64,000 bases of DNA from Candidatus Altimarinota bacterium (lineage in GTDB: Bacteria > Patescibacteriota > Gracilibacteria > BD1-5 > UBA6164). The notes under the pieces were generated by a model, which was not told the origin of the DNA, did not search any database, and was given only the letters and a program-made list of their open reading frames with translations. Of this stretch, positions 45,826 to 57,238 are shown piece by piece. The stretch spans positions 1 through 64,000 of the forward strand of contig PDTW01000025.1 in NCBI GenBank assembly GCA_002749055.1, in the 5' to 3' direction. Both the position numbers and the translations under genes were made by a program. The stretch's first letter is position 1; every line of letters begins with the position of its first letter.

Positions 45826-45978
45826 ATTTAAGATTTTTTATGCTAAATAAAAATAAATAATTTTTTAAAATATCACAAAAAAATTGCATTTTTTTTTAAA
45901 TATATATAATTCTTGGAAGTAAAAATTATCATACATTTTTTACTCTAAGTAAATTTTACTAATATAATCAAAATAATT

Positions 45979-46422
45979 ATGGAAACTTCTCTAATCTTAT
46001 TAAAACCAGATTGTGTTCAAAGAAATCTTATGGGTAAAGTTATAACTAGGTTTGAAGAAAAATGACTTACTATATTATGAATGAAAATGATTCAATTAAA
46101 TGATGAATTAATCAATGAGCATTATGGTTTTCTATCTGATAAACCTTTCTTTCCTGCTATACAAGCATATATGAAAAGTTCTCCAATAGTTGCAATGGCT
46201 ATTAGATGAGCAGATGCTATTTCTACAATTAGAAAATTATCAGGAGCAACAAATCCTGTTGAGGCGGCTCCAGGAACAATTAGATGAGATCTTGCTTTAT
46301 CTATAGACTGAAATATTATGCATGCTTCTGATTCTAAAGAAACTGCAAAAGAAGAACTTGAAAGATTTTTTAAACCAGAAGAAATATTTGACTACGAAAG
46401 ACTTGACCAAAAAGTATTATAA
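45979..46422 (+). CDS. ndk: Nucleoside diphosphate kinase
   Basis: 147 aa. METSLILLKPDCVQRNLMGK start, HYGFLSDKPFF, RGADAISTIRKLSGATNP, APGTIRGDL and the active site NIMHASDSKETAKEEL with the phospho-His. Transfers gamma phosphates between nucleotides. Conserved to the C-terminus; ends in a hairpin. Preceded by a 153-bp gap that should hold its promoter. Confidence 0.96.
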
Positions 46423-46441
46423 AAAAATTCTTGAGTTGAAT

Positions 46442-46472
46442 AAAAACATGATTAAAAATCGTGTTTTTATTT
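46442..46472 (+). terminator. Terminator of ndk
   Basis: AAAAACATGAT and ATCGTGTTTTT pair (one G-T) around an AAAA loop, followed by ATTTTG; 20 bp past the ndk stop. Confidence 0.75.
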
Positions 46473-46533
46473 TGCAAAATTTTTTTAATCTTTTAATATA
46501 ATAAAAATAGTTAATATTATAAATATTATATAT

Positions 46534-47997
46534 ATGGCACAATACTATGACACATTATTATGAGAATATATAAAAAATCCATGAAATAGATGATTATCAT
46601 TAGATAAGTTATCAAAACAAATATTTGAATATGAAATGATAAGTTATGATGAAATAACAAATAAAAAAAAGTTAAATTTCATAGATGTTCCTCTTGAAGA
46701 AGCAGCAAAGTATTCAGCCGAAGATGTTGTTATGACAAGTAAATTATTTACTACTCAAAAAAAAGAACTTTCTAATAACAAAATTTTAAAAGAAATAGAA
46801 TTCCCACTAATAGAAGTACTAAAGGAAATGGAAATATCTTGAGTAAAAATAGACAGAAATAAATTAAAAGAAATTTGATTAACTTTAGAAAATGAGATAA
46901 AAAATCTTGAAAAAGATATTTACAATATATCAGAAACAGAATTTAATATAAATTCTCCAAAACAAGTATGAGAAATACTATTTGAGAAAATGTGATTACC
47001 TAAATGAAAAAAAACAAAAACTTGATGGAGTGTATGAGCAGAAGTTCTCAATGACCTTTCAAAAAAATTCTCAATTGCAGAAAAAATTGTAACTTATAGA
47101 CATTATACAAAAATATTATCTACATATATAAACTGAATTTTAGAATTATTAGATGAAAATGATCTAGTTCATACCTCTTACAATGCAACTGTAACTTCAA
47201 CATGAAGACTATCTTCTACTTCCCCAAATTTACAAAATATCCCTTCATCAAATTGAATTGCATGAGAAGTAAGAGCTGCTTTCACTTCCAGATTTGAAAA
47301 ATGAAAAATAATGGTAATAGATTATTCTCAGGTTGAAGTTAGAATACTTGCAATAATGTCTCAAGATAAAGAGTTATTAAACTCATTTAAACAAAATATT
47401 GATATCCACCAAAAAACTGCTGATTTTATAGAAACTAAAGATAGAAAAATTGCAAAAGCAGTTAATTTTTGAGTAATCTATTGAATTAGTGCTTTTTGAT
47501 TATCAAAAATGATTGATATTTGAGTAAAAGAGTCAAAAATATACATTGATAAATTTTTTGAAAATTACCCAAATGTAAGAGCTTATTTAGATAATACCAT
47601 TAAAAAATGTGAGCTAACATGAAACACAGAAACTTTATTTTGAAGAAAAAGGTATATTGCATGAATTAATGATAAAAATAGAATCATAAAATCAGCAGCT
47701 GAAAGAGAAGCAATTAATATGCCTGTACAATGAACTAGTGCAGATATAATCAAAATTGCTATGATAAAAATAAAAAAGTTTATTGATAAAAACAAACTTA
47801 AATCAAAAATGATTATGCAAGTACATGATGAGCTTGTGTTTGATGTCTATCCATGAGAAGAAGAAATATTATCAAAAAATACACAAAAAATAATGGAAAA
47901 TATTCTAATAAAAGATTTTGATAATACTGAAAACCTAGAACTAATACCACTTATTGCTGAATATTGAATATGAAAGAATTGGAAAGAAGCAAAATAA
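46534..47997 (+). CDS. polA: DNA polymerase I, N-terminally short
   Basis: 487 aa instead of about 850-950. Family A polymerase motifs intact: A in [16 protein letters not shown] in [21 protein letters not shown] in [15 protein letters not shown]. The protein begins inside the proofreading-exonuclease fold: [20 protein letters not shown] and [20 protein letters not shown] match its second half, so the exo I motif and the whole 5' nuclease are missing. An in-frame TAA lies four codons before the ATG and the ndk terminator further up, so the missing part is not simply out of view. The front half may be encoded elsewhere as a separate protein. Confidence 0.93.
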
Positions 47998-48013
47998 TTA
48001 TTTAATAATAACA

Positions 48014-48277
48014 ATGAAAAAAGAACTTAGTCAAGAAGAAAAAATAGATTATATCTACAACACTCTTTATAAAAGAGAAAAAAGATATATAATAAATTTA
48101 TATATAAAATGGTGAATTAGAGTATTTGTAATTCTTTATTTACTCTACTTTTATTTTTATACTATACCAGCATTAAAAGAAGAAATTATAAATTCTTTAA
48201 AAATAAAAATGCCTGAAATAAATAAAGAACAAATCATAAATAAAACCAAAGATATATTTAATTTTGATAATAAATAA
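48014..48277 (+). CDS. Small membrane protein, unknown
   Basis: 87 aa with a single TM helix (about residues 33-55, rich in Leu, Tyr, Phe) after a charged N-terminus and before a helical C-terminal tail (IINSLKIKMPEINKEQIINK). Starts 16 bp after polA and its stop is 2 bp before the next gene, so it is in one operon with both. No family recognised. Confidence 0.6.
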
Positions 48278-48279
48278 AA

Positions 48280-48540
48280 ATGCTTATAGATATTTTTTAT
48301 GCAATTTGCCTTATAGCGATGTGAGTAGTAATACTAAAATACAGAAAAGTAGTTAGAACTTGGACAGGTACTTTTTATTGGGCTGAAAGAAGTATATGAA
48401 GATGATGAACATACTTAATTATAATGTTAATATGAGTTCTCCTTATATTTTTATGAGTTATCTACCCATTTTGATGAGTAGATTTATTAACTTGAGGAGG
48501 ATGAGAGTTAAATCAAGGTGAATTTAAAGTAAATAAATAG
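48280..48540 (+). CDS. Small two-helix membrane protein, unknown
   Basis: 86 aa. TM helices at about residues 3-19 and 45-65 with a basic loop between (KYRKVVRTWTGTFYWAERSI) and a Gly-rich end (DLLTGGGELN). 13 glycines, nearly all TGA. Follows the previous small membrane gene by 2 bp. No family recognised; convergent with the helicase-nuclease gene. Confidence 0.6.
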
Positions 48541-48595
48541 CTTACCCCCCTATTGATATTTTATACACTCATTTTTTATTGAATTGCTGGTCTTT

Positions 48596-51500
48596 TTATT
48601 TTTTCAAAATACTTTTCCAAAATTGTATATCTTTGATTTTATTCCAAGAATCAATTAATTCTTTTTTAAAATCTTCATATTCTTCACTAGAATACTCAAC
48701 AATTACTTTTTTATACACTCAATCTTTTCATTCAACAAAATCTATAACAAGATCTCACACCTCAAATTTTGAAACAAATTCAGTATCAGATTCACAAAGA
48801 AGTTTATAAAATAATAATTGTCTAAAATAATTTCATTCACCTTCTTTTTTATTTCACATTCTATCAATTCATTTCAAGGCAGATAATCATTTAATTTTTC
48901 ATGTTTTATAGTCAATAAGAGAAACTTTTTCTTTAAAAAATGCTAATTGAGTTCAAGACTCCACATCTTGGGTATTATTGGTATTAATTTCTTCACTAAG
49001 TTCAATTTTATCAATAGTTCAACTAAGAGGAATACTCTGAAAGAAAATATTTTTTCTTCTAAAACTATATTCCAATTCTACTGGAGGTTTAGCTATTTTA
49101 GAGTACTCTTTATAGTATCATATTAATCAAGAAAGTCATTTTTCAATAAGTTTTTCCTTATCTTCAAAACTAAGTATTTCTTTATCCAAAAGCATTTTAA
49201 AAGTAACAGTCAAATATGATTCTTCTGGTAAACTTCACTCATTTTTATATTTTAAATAAAATAATTCTAATGTTCTATGATATACTTTTCAGAAAATAGT
49301 GAATTCATTATCTTCAAATGGATACTTAAAAACAACTCTATTTAAAAATTCTAATGGATCTTTTAAAAATACATTTAAATCAGATGGAGAAATTCTGTAA
49401 TTTTCCAAAAATTCAGATATATAGTCAAATTCTCAATCTCAATATTCAACTAAATTATTTATTAAATCATTACTAGCTATTTCATATAAATGATTGTCAT
49501 CTTTTAAGTTACTACTTGTTAAATCATCATAATATCACTTAAATTCTTCCAAAAATAAACTTGGTAAAAGTGGTTTGTTTCATATTCAAGCTGGAAAACT
49601 TAAAAATAAATTATTTTTTGCCCTAGTAACAGCAACAAATAACAACCTCCTATCCTCTTCCAAAGCTTTTTCTTTATCCAAAATCTTCTTTTCTTTTTCG
49701 TCCATAAATTGTAATCATTCTCAAGCAACTCAATAAGGAAGTTTAAGCTTATCTATAACTCTTTTTCACTCCCAGTTTCCATTATAAAGTCATGGAATAA
49801 ATACTGTATCATATTCTAATCATTTAGAAGAATGAGCTGTCAAAACTTGTACTCAAGAAATAGTTTTCTTTAATATTTGCCTATTAAGTGGATAATTATA
49901 TTCTTTATATAAGTCTAATTTTGATAATAATTTAGATATATTAAAAGAATTATCATTTTCATTCCAAACTTTTATTTGATTAAAAAGAGTATAAATATCT
50001 TGTAAATCATCAAAACTTTTATTTTTCTCAATATACTTTAAAATACCTGTTTTCTCAATAAAATAATTAAAAAAAGAAACAAGGTTTTTTTCTATTAATT
50101 CTCTATTATAATCAAAAATACTATCTCTAAATTCAATAAGTTTTTTAATGTCAAACTTAAGATTATCTAAACTTTGTCATTTATAATAAAAAAGTGAGCT
50201 TTGATTATTTTTTGATTCATCTATATTTAATTCAGATAAAAAATCCATCATTTTTATCTTAAATTTATTTGAATAATTTTTTATATACAAAAGTCTATTT
50301 ATCTTGAAAACATCACTTTGATTTAGTCAAGAAATAGAGCTTCTCATAACATCAATCAAATTCTCTTCATTTTCATATGGTTTACTTATAACCCTTAAAT
50401 ATTTTAATATCAAATTAATAAAATCTGTTTTTAAAATATTAGTTTTTAGCTTACTTTCTACCTCTATAGCATTTTGCATTAATACATTAGACCACTGTTC
50501 AACTTCCCTATTTCATCTAACTATTATAGCTATTTCATCAAGCGGAATTCAAGATTCTATTTTATCTTTAACTTTACTAATAATAAATCTTCTTTCATCT
50601 AATTCATTATTAGCTAAATAAAAATTAGGATTACATTCACTCTTTCATTTAAATGAAACTAATTCTTTTTCTACTATTTTTATTTTGTTAGACAACCTTT
50701 CTTGATTATTTTTAATTAAACAAGAAGATAAGTCTAGTATATTTTGAATAGAGCGATAATTATTTTTCAAAACTATAAATTCAGTATCAGTATATTTAGT
50801 ACTGAAATCAAGCATATTTTCAATATTAGCACCTTGAAAACGATAAATAGACTGATCATCATCTCAAACTACCATAATATTTGGTTTTTCTTGAGTTTCA
50901 GACAAAATAAGATCTATAATCTGATTTTGTGTATTATTAGTATCTTGGTATTCATCAAGCATTATAAACTGGTATTTTTCGGCATAATAATATCTTAAAT
51001 CATCATCAACTGTAAATTTTTCTAATACAAAATTTATCATATCATTAAAATCATATCTTGAAGTTTTCCTTAAAATTTCATTATATTTTCTATAAAAAAT
51101 AAGAAGTTCTCTCATTTTTCATATCTTTTTTTCATTATCTAACTTTGTTTTTTCATATTTTTTCAAACTAGGTTTTATATTTGATAACTCTTCAAGATAT
51201 TCTTTTTCTTGTTCTTCTATAAGTTTCTCAAATTTTACAAAACTAATTCATTCTTGCTTAAGTATTCATATTTTTGATTTTATATCTCTCAAATATAAAT
51301 AATTATCAAAATCTGAATATAAATATTCTAACTGCTTTTTTTCAATAAGTTCATCTGTTATATTCTTAATTATTTCTAAACTATCAACATCATCAATAGC
51401 ACTTGAAGCCTTATACTCTATAAATTTTTCGGGAAAAGTTTTTATCACATCACTAGAAAAAGAGTGAATTGTAGAAACTCACACTTTATAAGCATCTTCT

Positions 51501-51745
51501 CATATAAATTTCAAAAGTCTTTCTCTAATTGCAATTACTCATGCATCGGTAAAGGTAGTAATCAATATGTTTTCAGGATTTACTCATCATTTCAAGATTA
51601 TATTTGCAGTTCTTAAACCTATAATTTGAGTCTTCCCTGTTCAAGGACCAGCTACAACCATTATTTGCCCATAAATACTATCAACAGCTTGTTTCTGTTC
51701 ATCATTTAATATTTTATAATTCTCATCAAATATTTTTGTATTCAT
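48596..51745 (-). CDS. UvrD/PcrA-type helicase with C-terminal PD-(D/E)XK nuclease
   Basis: 1049 aa. Superfamily 1 motifs: Q motif NDEQKQAVDSIYGQ, Walker A VVAGPGTGKTQIIGLRTA, motif Ib VSTIHSFSSD, Walker B FIMLDEYQDTN, VVGDDDQSIYRFQGANIENM, motif IV LKNNYRS, then VQVLTAHSSKGLEYDTVFI and EEDRRLLFVAVTRAKNNLFL. After about residue 790 comes an AddB/Cas4-like nuclease: ISPSDLNVFLKDPLEFLNRV and FKEKVSLIDYKTGKIKG with the D-x(n)-K core. Overall like an AddA/AdnA-type or phage-defence-associated repair helicase-nuclease. Its promoter is a copy of the one before the dam-like gene, and a 19-bp inverted repeat touches the ATG. Confidence 0.92.
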
Positions 51746-51792
51746 AAAAGGTATATATTTATTACAGTTATTATAATAAATATATACCTTTT
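51746..51792. repeat. 19-bp perfect inverted repeat at the helicase start
   Basis: AAAAGGTATATATTTATTA (51746-51764) and its exact complement (51774-51792) around a 9-nt spacer. It abuts the helicase ATG (51745). The right arm is part of the 33-bp direct repeat, so the left arm is a third, inverted copy of that core. Could be a terminator for the upstream secreted-protein gene, an operator, or a recombination site. Confidence 0.75.
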
Positions 51793-51807
51793 ATAGTTTT
51801 TTGCAAA
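51775..51807. repeat. 33-bp direct repeat, left boundary of island
   Basis: Identical over 33 bp to 58207-58239. On the minus strand it carries a promoter, TTGCAA (51806-51801), 16-nt spacer, TATATT (51784-51779), reading into the helicase gene. Confidence 0.9.
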
Positions 51808-51850
51808 TACATTTACTAGACAATATGCTTAATTATATATTTTTCAGTTT

Positions 51851-54082
51851 TTATCTAACCCGAGTTGATACTGCTCTTTGTCTTTTTTCATATTGTTGTA
51901 ATCATGCACACCGCCGACTTCATTCTCATTGTGGTCACATAAGAACTACTTCATTTGATACCCGGAAAGTTATCGATCATCTTCATCAGTTGTCTTTCCA
52001 TCAAGCATTCCGAGGAGCATTTTTATGATTTGTTCCCGTTACACATGGATCATCTACAAAAATTCACTCAACAACTTTGCTTGTTTTAATATCATTATAA
52101 TCTCATGCATAACCTTTCCGTAGAATAGTTCACCAACTTCCTGTTTGTATATGATTACTGAGAGCTTCTATCGTAGTATGTTCTCTCCCTGATTGTTTAA
52201 GCTTAAACCTATCTATAAGAATAGCATGACGCAAATTCTGAGCATGAGATCTAACATATTTCATCAAGATTTTCTCTCATCATGGTACAAATCATGGCGC
52301 ATAAGTTGCAGTTCATGCCTCCCGAGAACGAAGTAAAGTCCATCATCATCCAGATGTAGTCATATCACACTCTACTTTAAATGGCAGATCTCATCACGCT
52401 CCATCAGGATCTATCCAATAATCCCCATTTCACGTATCTCAACTATAGTTATATCATGGACTTGGATGTAAATATTCATTACATGACTTTGCATAGGTTT
52501 TATCACTCCATCTCCTTGCATTATCGTATGTAACAAGTGTTTTATTTGATTGTGTATATGATAAATCTACCTCCCTGAAATAAAGCCTCGTATGTCTTGG
52601 ATCCATTTCCCGGTTTGGAGTAGTCGCACCTGGTTCACCAAAATCTCCATTTGGATCGAAATTCATATATTGCGCCATAAAACTTCTTCCTCCCGGATCC
52701 CGTCAATATTCACAATAACTTCTTCACATCCGAACAAATTTTGCATCATGTCAATCAACAGCAGGATAACTATAATCTAACATAACTGTCATATATTCAC
52801 CATGACCTCGGCAACGCCGGAATGAATTTGTAGTAAGTGTAGTAGTGCTTGGAGCAGGATTCTGCATATTATAGTAATACTTTACTCCATTCCACTCATC
52901 GTTAAAAAGCTGCTTAGCTGCAATCCCAAATCTATTTGGATTAAAACAATCTATTTCATTATTAGAAATAACTGTTCATTGCCGGCAATGTATAGTATCT
53001 GCATAATGGTATCTTGGTCCTTTCATATGAACATATCTTGTCCAACCACCTCCATTATTGGTCATATCACAATATACCTTAAAAGCTGGTTTTGTAGCAT
53101 CTGGTTTAATCCAGTATGTTCCATCACCAATCTCTCACAAGTAACGATGCCCTGCATCTTCTGGATATTTGTAATAATAACATGATTTTGCCATAGCACC
53201 ATCTTCCCATCTTCTTGCTCCATTTTGCGTTTCTATAAATTTACCATAGTCTTTACAACTTCCATCCGGAGCATACTCAGGACAATAAGTTAAACTTATA
53301 TCAAACTTTATATCAGCTTTGTATTCTCATGCCATTTTATCTAAATCATCTTCCACTGCTCATGCTTTAAAACGGAATGTATCACTATTCAATACACCAG
53401 AATCATTTACATTAAACGGAGAATTATTCAAAACCTGAGTGTCAGGCATTGGAGAAAGAACTTGATCTAAAGGATCATCTTCATAAGGATCTCTTGCATA
53501 ACCCCATCATTTTGTTCAATTCCAAATTGGAATATTACCTGGACCGTAAATCATATCTTGATTTTTTGTCATTGAAAGAACATAAGGGGCTCAAATTGTT
53601 TTCACTAATACAACTTGCTCAGGTGATATAAATTTTAATCAATCATGTAAAACTCATATATCTTGTTCAGCTTTAAATACAATTAATTTTGGTCTATCTA
53701 CATAAAAAACTATTTCATAAGTATTTGAATTTCATGAAATATTTTCAATACTAAATTCATATTTATATTTTCATGCCGTTAAGCCATTTATAGGATATAA
53801 TGAATGATTTTTTCAAATATTTTTGTTAGCAAAATCTACATAACTTGATGCAATATCTGATCACCAATTTGTTCCATCATATTTATATAATTTTAGATCA
53901 TCTGTATTAACATCTATTCATACACTTACATCTTCGTAAGTAATATCTAAAACAAAATTTCCTGTAGGATGAATACCTCCCTGTCAAATACTACTATGCA
54001 AAAAAGTTGGATAAGTTGCAGCTGAAACAAACCCAATTTTAAATAATATACAAATGATAAATATTATACTCTTTTTTAGCAT
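51851..54082 (-). CDS. Large secreted protein with two fibrinogen-like domains
   Basis: 743 aa with a signal peptide (about residues 1-21). N-terminal half is beta-rich (FVLDITYEDVSVGIDVNTDD and repeated aromatic strands). Two fibrinogen-like starts follow: YWIKPDATKPAFKVYCDMTN with NNGGGWTRYVHMKG, and YWIDPDGAGGDLPFKVECDM with TTSGGGWTLLRSREAG. The PFKVxCDMTxxGGGWT pattern is the hallmark of fibrinogen-related domains, which bind acetylated sugars or proteins. Many cysteines. About as many GGN as TGA glycines and roughly a dozen CGG arginines, unlike neighbours that use AGA, so it was probably acquired. Candidate adhesin for host contact. Confidence 0.85.
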
Positions 54083-54209
54083 TTTATTAACTTAATTCAA
54101 GAAATATAATTCTAAAATAAATATAACATATATTTTTTTTTAAACAAAGATAATATACAAAAAATAGATTGACAAATTGTAACTATTTATTATTAAATAA
54201 CTTAAGCTT

Positions 54210-54241
54210 AAAAAACTTATTAAATTAATAGTAAGTTTTTT
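54210..54241 (-). terminator. Terminator-like hairpin between methylase remnant and secreted protein
   Basis: AAAAAACTTA (54210-54219) pairs with TAAGTTTTTT (54232-54241). It lies downstream (minus direction) of the methylase gene ending at 54326, closing the modification cluster before the secreted-protein gene. A shorter AGAAATT/AATTTCT palindrome lies at about 54262-54280. Confidence 0.65.
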
Positions 54242-54325
54242 GAGAATATAGTGTTATAAAAATAAGAAATTCTATAATTTCTTTATAATAATATTTCTAT
54301 ATCTAAAATAGATTCAAGAAACTTC

Positions 54326-55276
54326 TTAAATTTTCTGAAAAATAAACAAGTGTTCATGCATAATAAGTAAAAAATTATGGTCTTTTGATTTTTTAACCCA
54401 AAATCAAGTAGCTTTACAGTTATGTTGAACTTTAATAATATCTTCTTTAAGAGCAAAACCTACTTTTAAAAATCTTTCCATAACTTTAAATGCAAGTGGT
54501 TGATACATCTTTTTTCTTCTTGTATCTCACATTAAAATTGCCAAAAATTTTCAAGGTTTCAAAACTCTAAAACTCTCGATAGCAACTTTCTCCATCTTAT
54601 CACAAAATTCATCAATATCATGAATTTGTGATAAATCTCATTTTATTCAGTTAGAATATTTTATAATATCAGCATAAGGAGGGTGCATCAAAATAAAATC
54701 TATACTTTCTTTTTTTAGATTTTCATTCTTTTTTGTTGCATTATGTTTTTGAATTTCAACTCTTCAAAATTCTTCTTGTCATTCCAAATCTATTTCAAAA
54801 TTTAATAAACTTTTTGTCAGTTTTATAGCTTCTGGATTTATATCATAACAAAGTAAATTTCTTCATAGGATTTTTGCTTCTATTGCTGTTGTTCCACCTC
54901 AAATCATAGGATCAAGTAAAAAATCTCATTTTTTAGAATATCTTAAAATAAGGTTTCTTACTACTTCAGGAGACCAATTTCCTCTCCATTTACTATTATG
55001 AGTCAACCAATTTCATCTTCTTGAAAAAGACCAAACAGAAGATTATTTTAAACTAAAAAATTCAGGTTTATCATCTTTTAATTCAAAACAATAAATTTCA
55101 TTAAAATTTGTTTCTTTCAACCAAGTATTTTCTTTTTTTAAACTCAAAAAAGCATCTTGTTTTGATATTCAAGAAGAAATACCAATCAATTGAGAATTTT
55201 CCACATCTGGTTCAGTAGAAAAACTTTCTGGTTGATAAGTAAATCATTCATTTGTTAAAAAAATATATTTATTCAT
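54326..55276 (-). pseudogene. DNA methyltransferase interrupted by in-frame TAA
   Basis: 316 codons in one continuous frame with a single TAA (55045-55043) after residue 77. The front piece runs MNKYIFLTNEGFTYQPESFS to DDKPEFFSLK; directly after the stop comes SSVWSFSRRGNWLTHNSKWR, the usual lead-in of these enzymes, then motif I FLLDPMIGGGTTAIEAKILG, then motif IV DFILMHPPYADIIKYSNGIK. Order and HPPY motif indicate an N6-adenine or N4-cytosine methylase. After the TAA no ATG precedes motif I; only a TTG in GNWLTH could restart. So either a recent nonsense mutation, readthrough, or restart. Fourth gene of the cluster, 16 bp after dpnI-like. Confidence 0.8.
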
Positions 55277-55292
55277 ATTCTGTAAAATTATT

Positions 55293-56057
55293 TTATAAAA
55301 GCTTATATTTTCATCTTGATAAAAATTTTAAATATTTTTTATCTCTCAAAAATTGTAATTGTTGTCTAATTTTTGCTTTAATATTGTTATTTTCAGGATA
55401 AAGTTTCTGTAAATCTTGTTCAAAATTATATATTTCTTGTAAACTAAATTCTTCTTTTTTCAATTTTTCAATACATTTCATAATATCAAAAATCCATCAT
55501 TTTGATTCTGATTTTTCTTTTTCTAAAAATTTTATTTTTTCCCATTCTTTCAATATTTCAGTTCTTGTTTTATAAGTTCAATTTTGGATATAGTGAATTT
55601 TTCAACTTTCAGGAATTGCTGAAAAATCAATATCAGACATAAAATAATTAGGCCTATTTTTCAATGCTTTTGGTCTTTTTATAATTATACTTTTAGTGAA
55701 AAAATATTTTGGAACAACTAAAAAATTGGTAATAGTAAAATCACCAGAATACTTTAAAACAAACAAATGCATTGGTTTTTCTTCTATTGTTTTTATAGCT
55801 TTTTCATAACTTCATCAAGGTATTTTTTTAGCAAATTTTCATTTTTCAGCTTTCAATTCAAAGTCATTTTTACAATCGATACAAAACAAATCATTTATAG
55901 GTTTATCTGTTTTATGTTTTTCCAAAGCACTTCAACAAATTGGACAAAAAATATTATTTGCTGTCCAATGTTCAGTAATTGCTTTTATAATCTGCTTTTT
56001 AGCTGATTTATTTTTTACTGATTGAGTTATTGGATGATTTAGGGATAGGTAAGGCAT
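55293..56057 (-). CDS. dpnC: DpnI-like methyl-directed restriction endonuclease
   Basis: 254 aa, exactly the length of Streptococcus pneumoniae DpnI, and alignable end to end from memory. Zinc site C38-C41-C59-C62 (FCPICGSALEKHK ... FCIDC). Catalytic PD-(D/E)XK residues: D56 in PINDLFC, E67 and K69 in NDFELKAEKGKF. FLVVPKYFFTKSIIIKRP follows, then the C-terminal winged helix ending NIKAKIRQQLQFLRDKKYLK and GKYKLL that reads methyl-adenine. DpnI cuts Gm6ATC, methylated DNA only. Starts 1 bp after the AlbA_2 gene stop, so translation is coupled. The active site looks intact. Confidence 0.95.
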
Positions 56058-56058
56058 A

Positions 56059-57225
56059 TTAACCATCTTTTAATTGTAAAATTTTTCAAAAAATTTTTTC
56101 ATGTAAAGTTGAATTATCTATAATACTTGAAATTTCTTTTATTGCTACCTTAGAAAAAACCACTTTTTTCTTTTGTTTAATTGAATCTTCTATTTCAATC
56201 CAAATAAACTTTTCATGCAAATTGCTAATTTTAGAACTATCTGTACTATTTTTAATTTGAATTGGAAATTTTTTATCAGTCACCCATTGTAAATAATAAC
56301 AAACTTGCTTCACAATAGGATTAGATATTTTATATTTCACTATTTTTTGAACTTCACCAACTAAGGTTGTTAATGAAATATGATTTTGCTTTCATTTAAC
56401 AGTTTTTTCTCAAACTATTTTATAAATAGGCTTTCCTTCATCATTTGTTATTTTTCAAATATCTCATGCTTTTATTGTATCCAAAATTATATTAAATATA
56501 TTTCCATTTTCATTTCATATTTCAATATCTCATCAAGATAAATTGAAGTCATTACTATTAAATCAATAAATTTTATTTTGAAGAGGATTTAATATTAAAA
56601 CCTCTTTTGGGTTAATGTCAACCATTTCAGGTAATAAATTAGACCAAATTTGCATAAATTCTTTACTTTTCTCATTTGCTTTTACTTGTATAAATCTGTT
56701 GAATTCAGAAGTTCAATCATTAGCTTTCTCATTTTTTCATGAAATTCTATATATAACTTCTCAATGTTTTAATTTATATTTTGGAAAATTAGTTTTAGGA
56801 ACCAAAATATCATTACTTTTTTCTATTAAAAAATAATAAAATTCTCTACTTCATAAATTAAAATGTTTTAAATCCATTCAAGTAGATTTTCCACAAATTT
56901 TAAATATTTTTTGCTCTAAAATATTTAAATCCAAAGTTTCTAATAATTTTAAACTATGACTATCTAATCAAACATCATCTATTTTTCAAGATTCTTTTAT
57001 TTCTTCAAATCATATGAAAATAATTCCTCAATCTCAATTTCAAAAAGCTAAAATATCCTTAGAAAAATTGATAAGAAAATTCTCAATTTCATCCTTATCA
57101 TCAAAAATATTTAAAGATTTTTTATAATCAATAATATTGTTTTCCTTAGGGAATATTCAATCTTTAAATTTAAGGATAATATTATCAGCTTTTTTTCTTA
57201 AATCATTTATAGTATTCAAAATCAT
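56059..57225 (-). CDS. AlbA_2/Schlafen-like putative DNA-binding ATPase in modification cluster
   Basis: 388 aa. N-terminal AlbA_2-like domain: ENNIIDYKKSLNIFDDKDEI, NFSKDILAFGNGDGGIIFIG and FEEIKESGKIDDVGLDSHSL, i.e. the E/D-x-K, AfaNt(d)GG and iiGv pattern. The rest is beta-rich and not recognised (residues 120-388, with RIDIWSNLLPEMV-like and KIVGEKTVKGKQNHISLTT). AlbA_2/Schlafen domains are found in regulators, in nuclease-type defence proteins and near restriction systems. Lies between the dam-like gene (13 bp gap) and dpnI-like (1 bp gap), so it is a true part of the operon. Regulator or effector role is inference. Confidence 0.75.
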
Positions 57226-57238
57226 ATACTTATATTTA

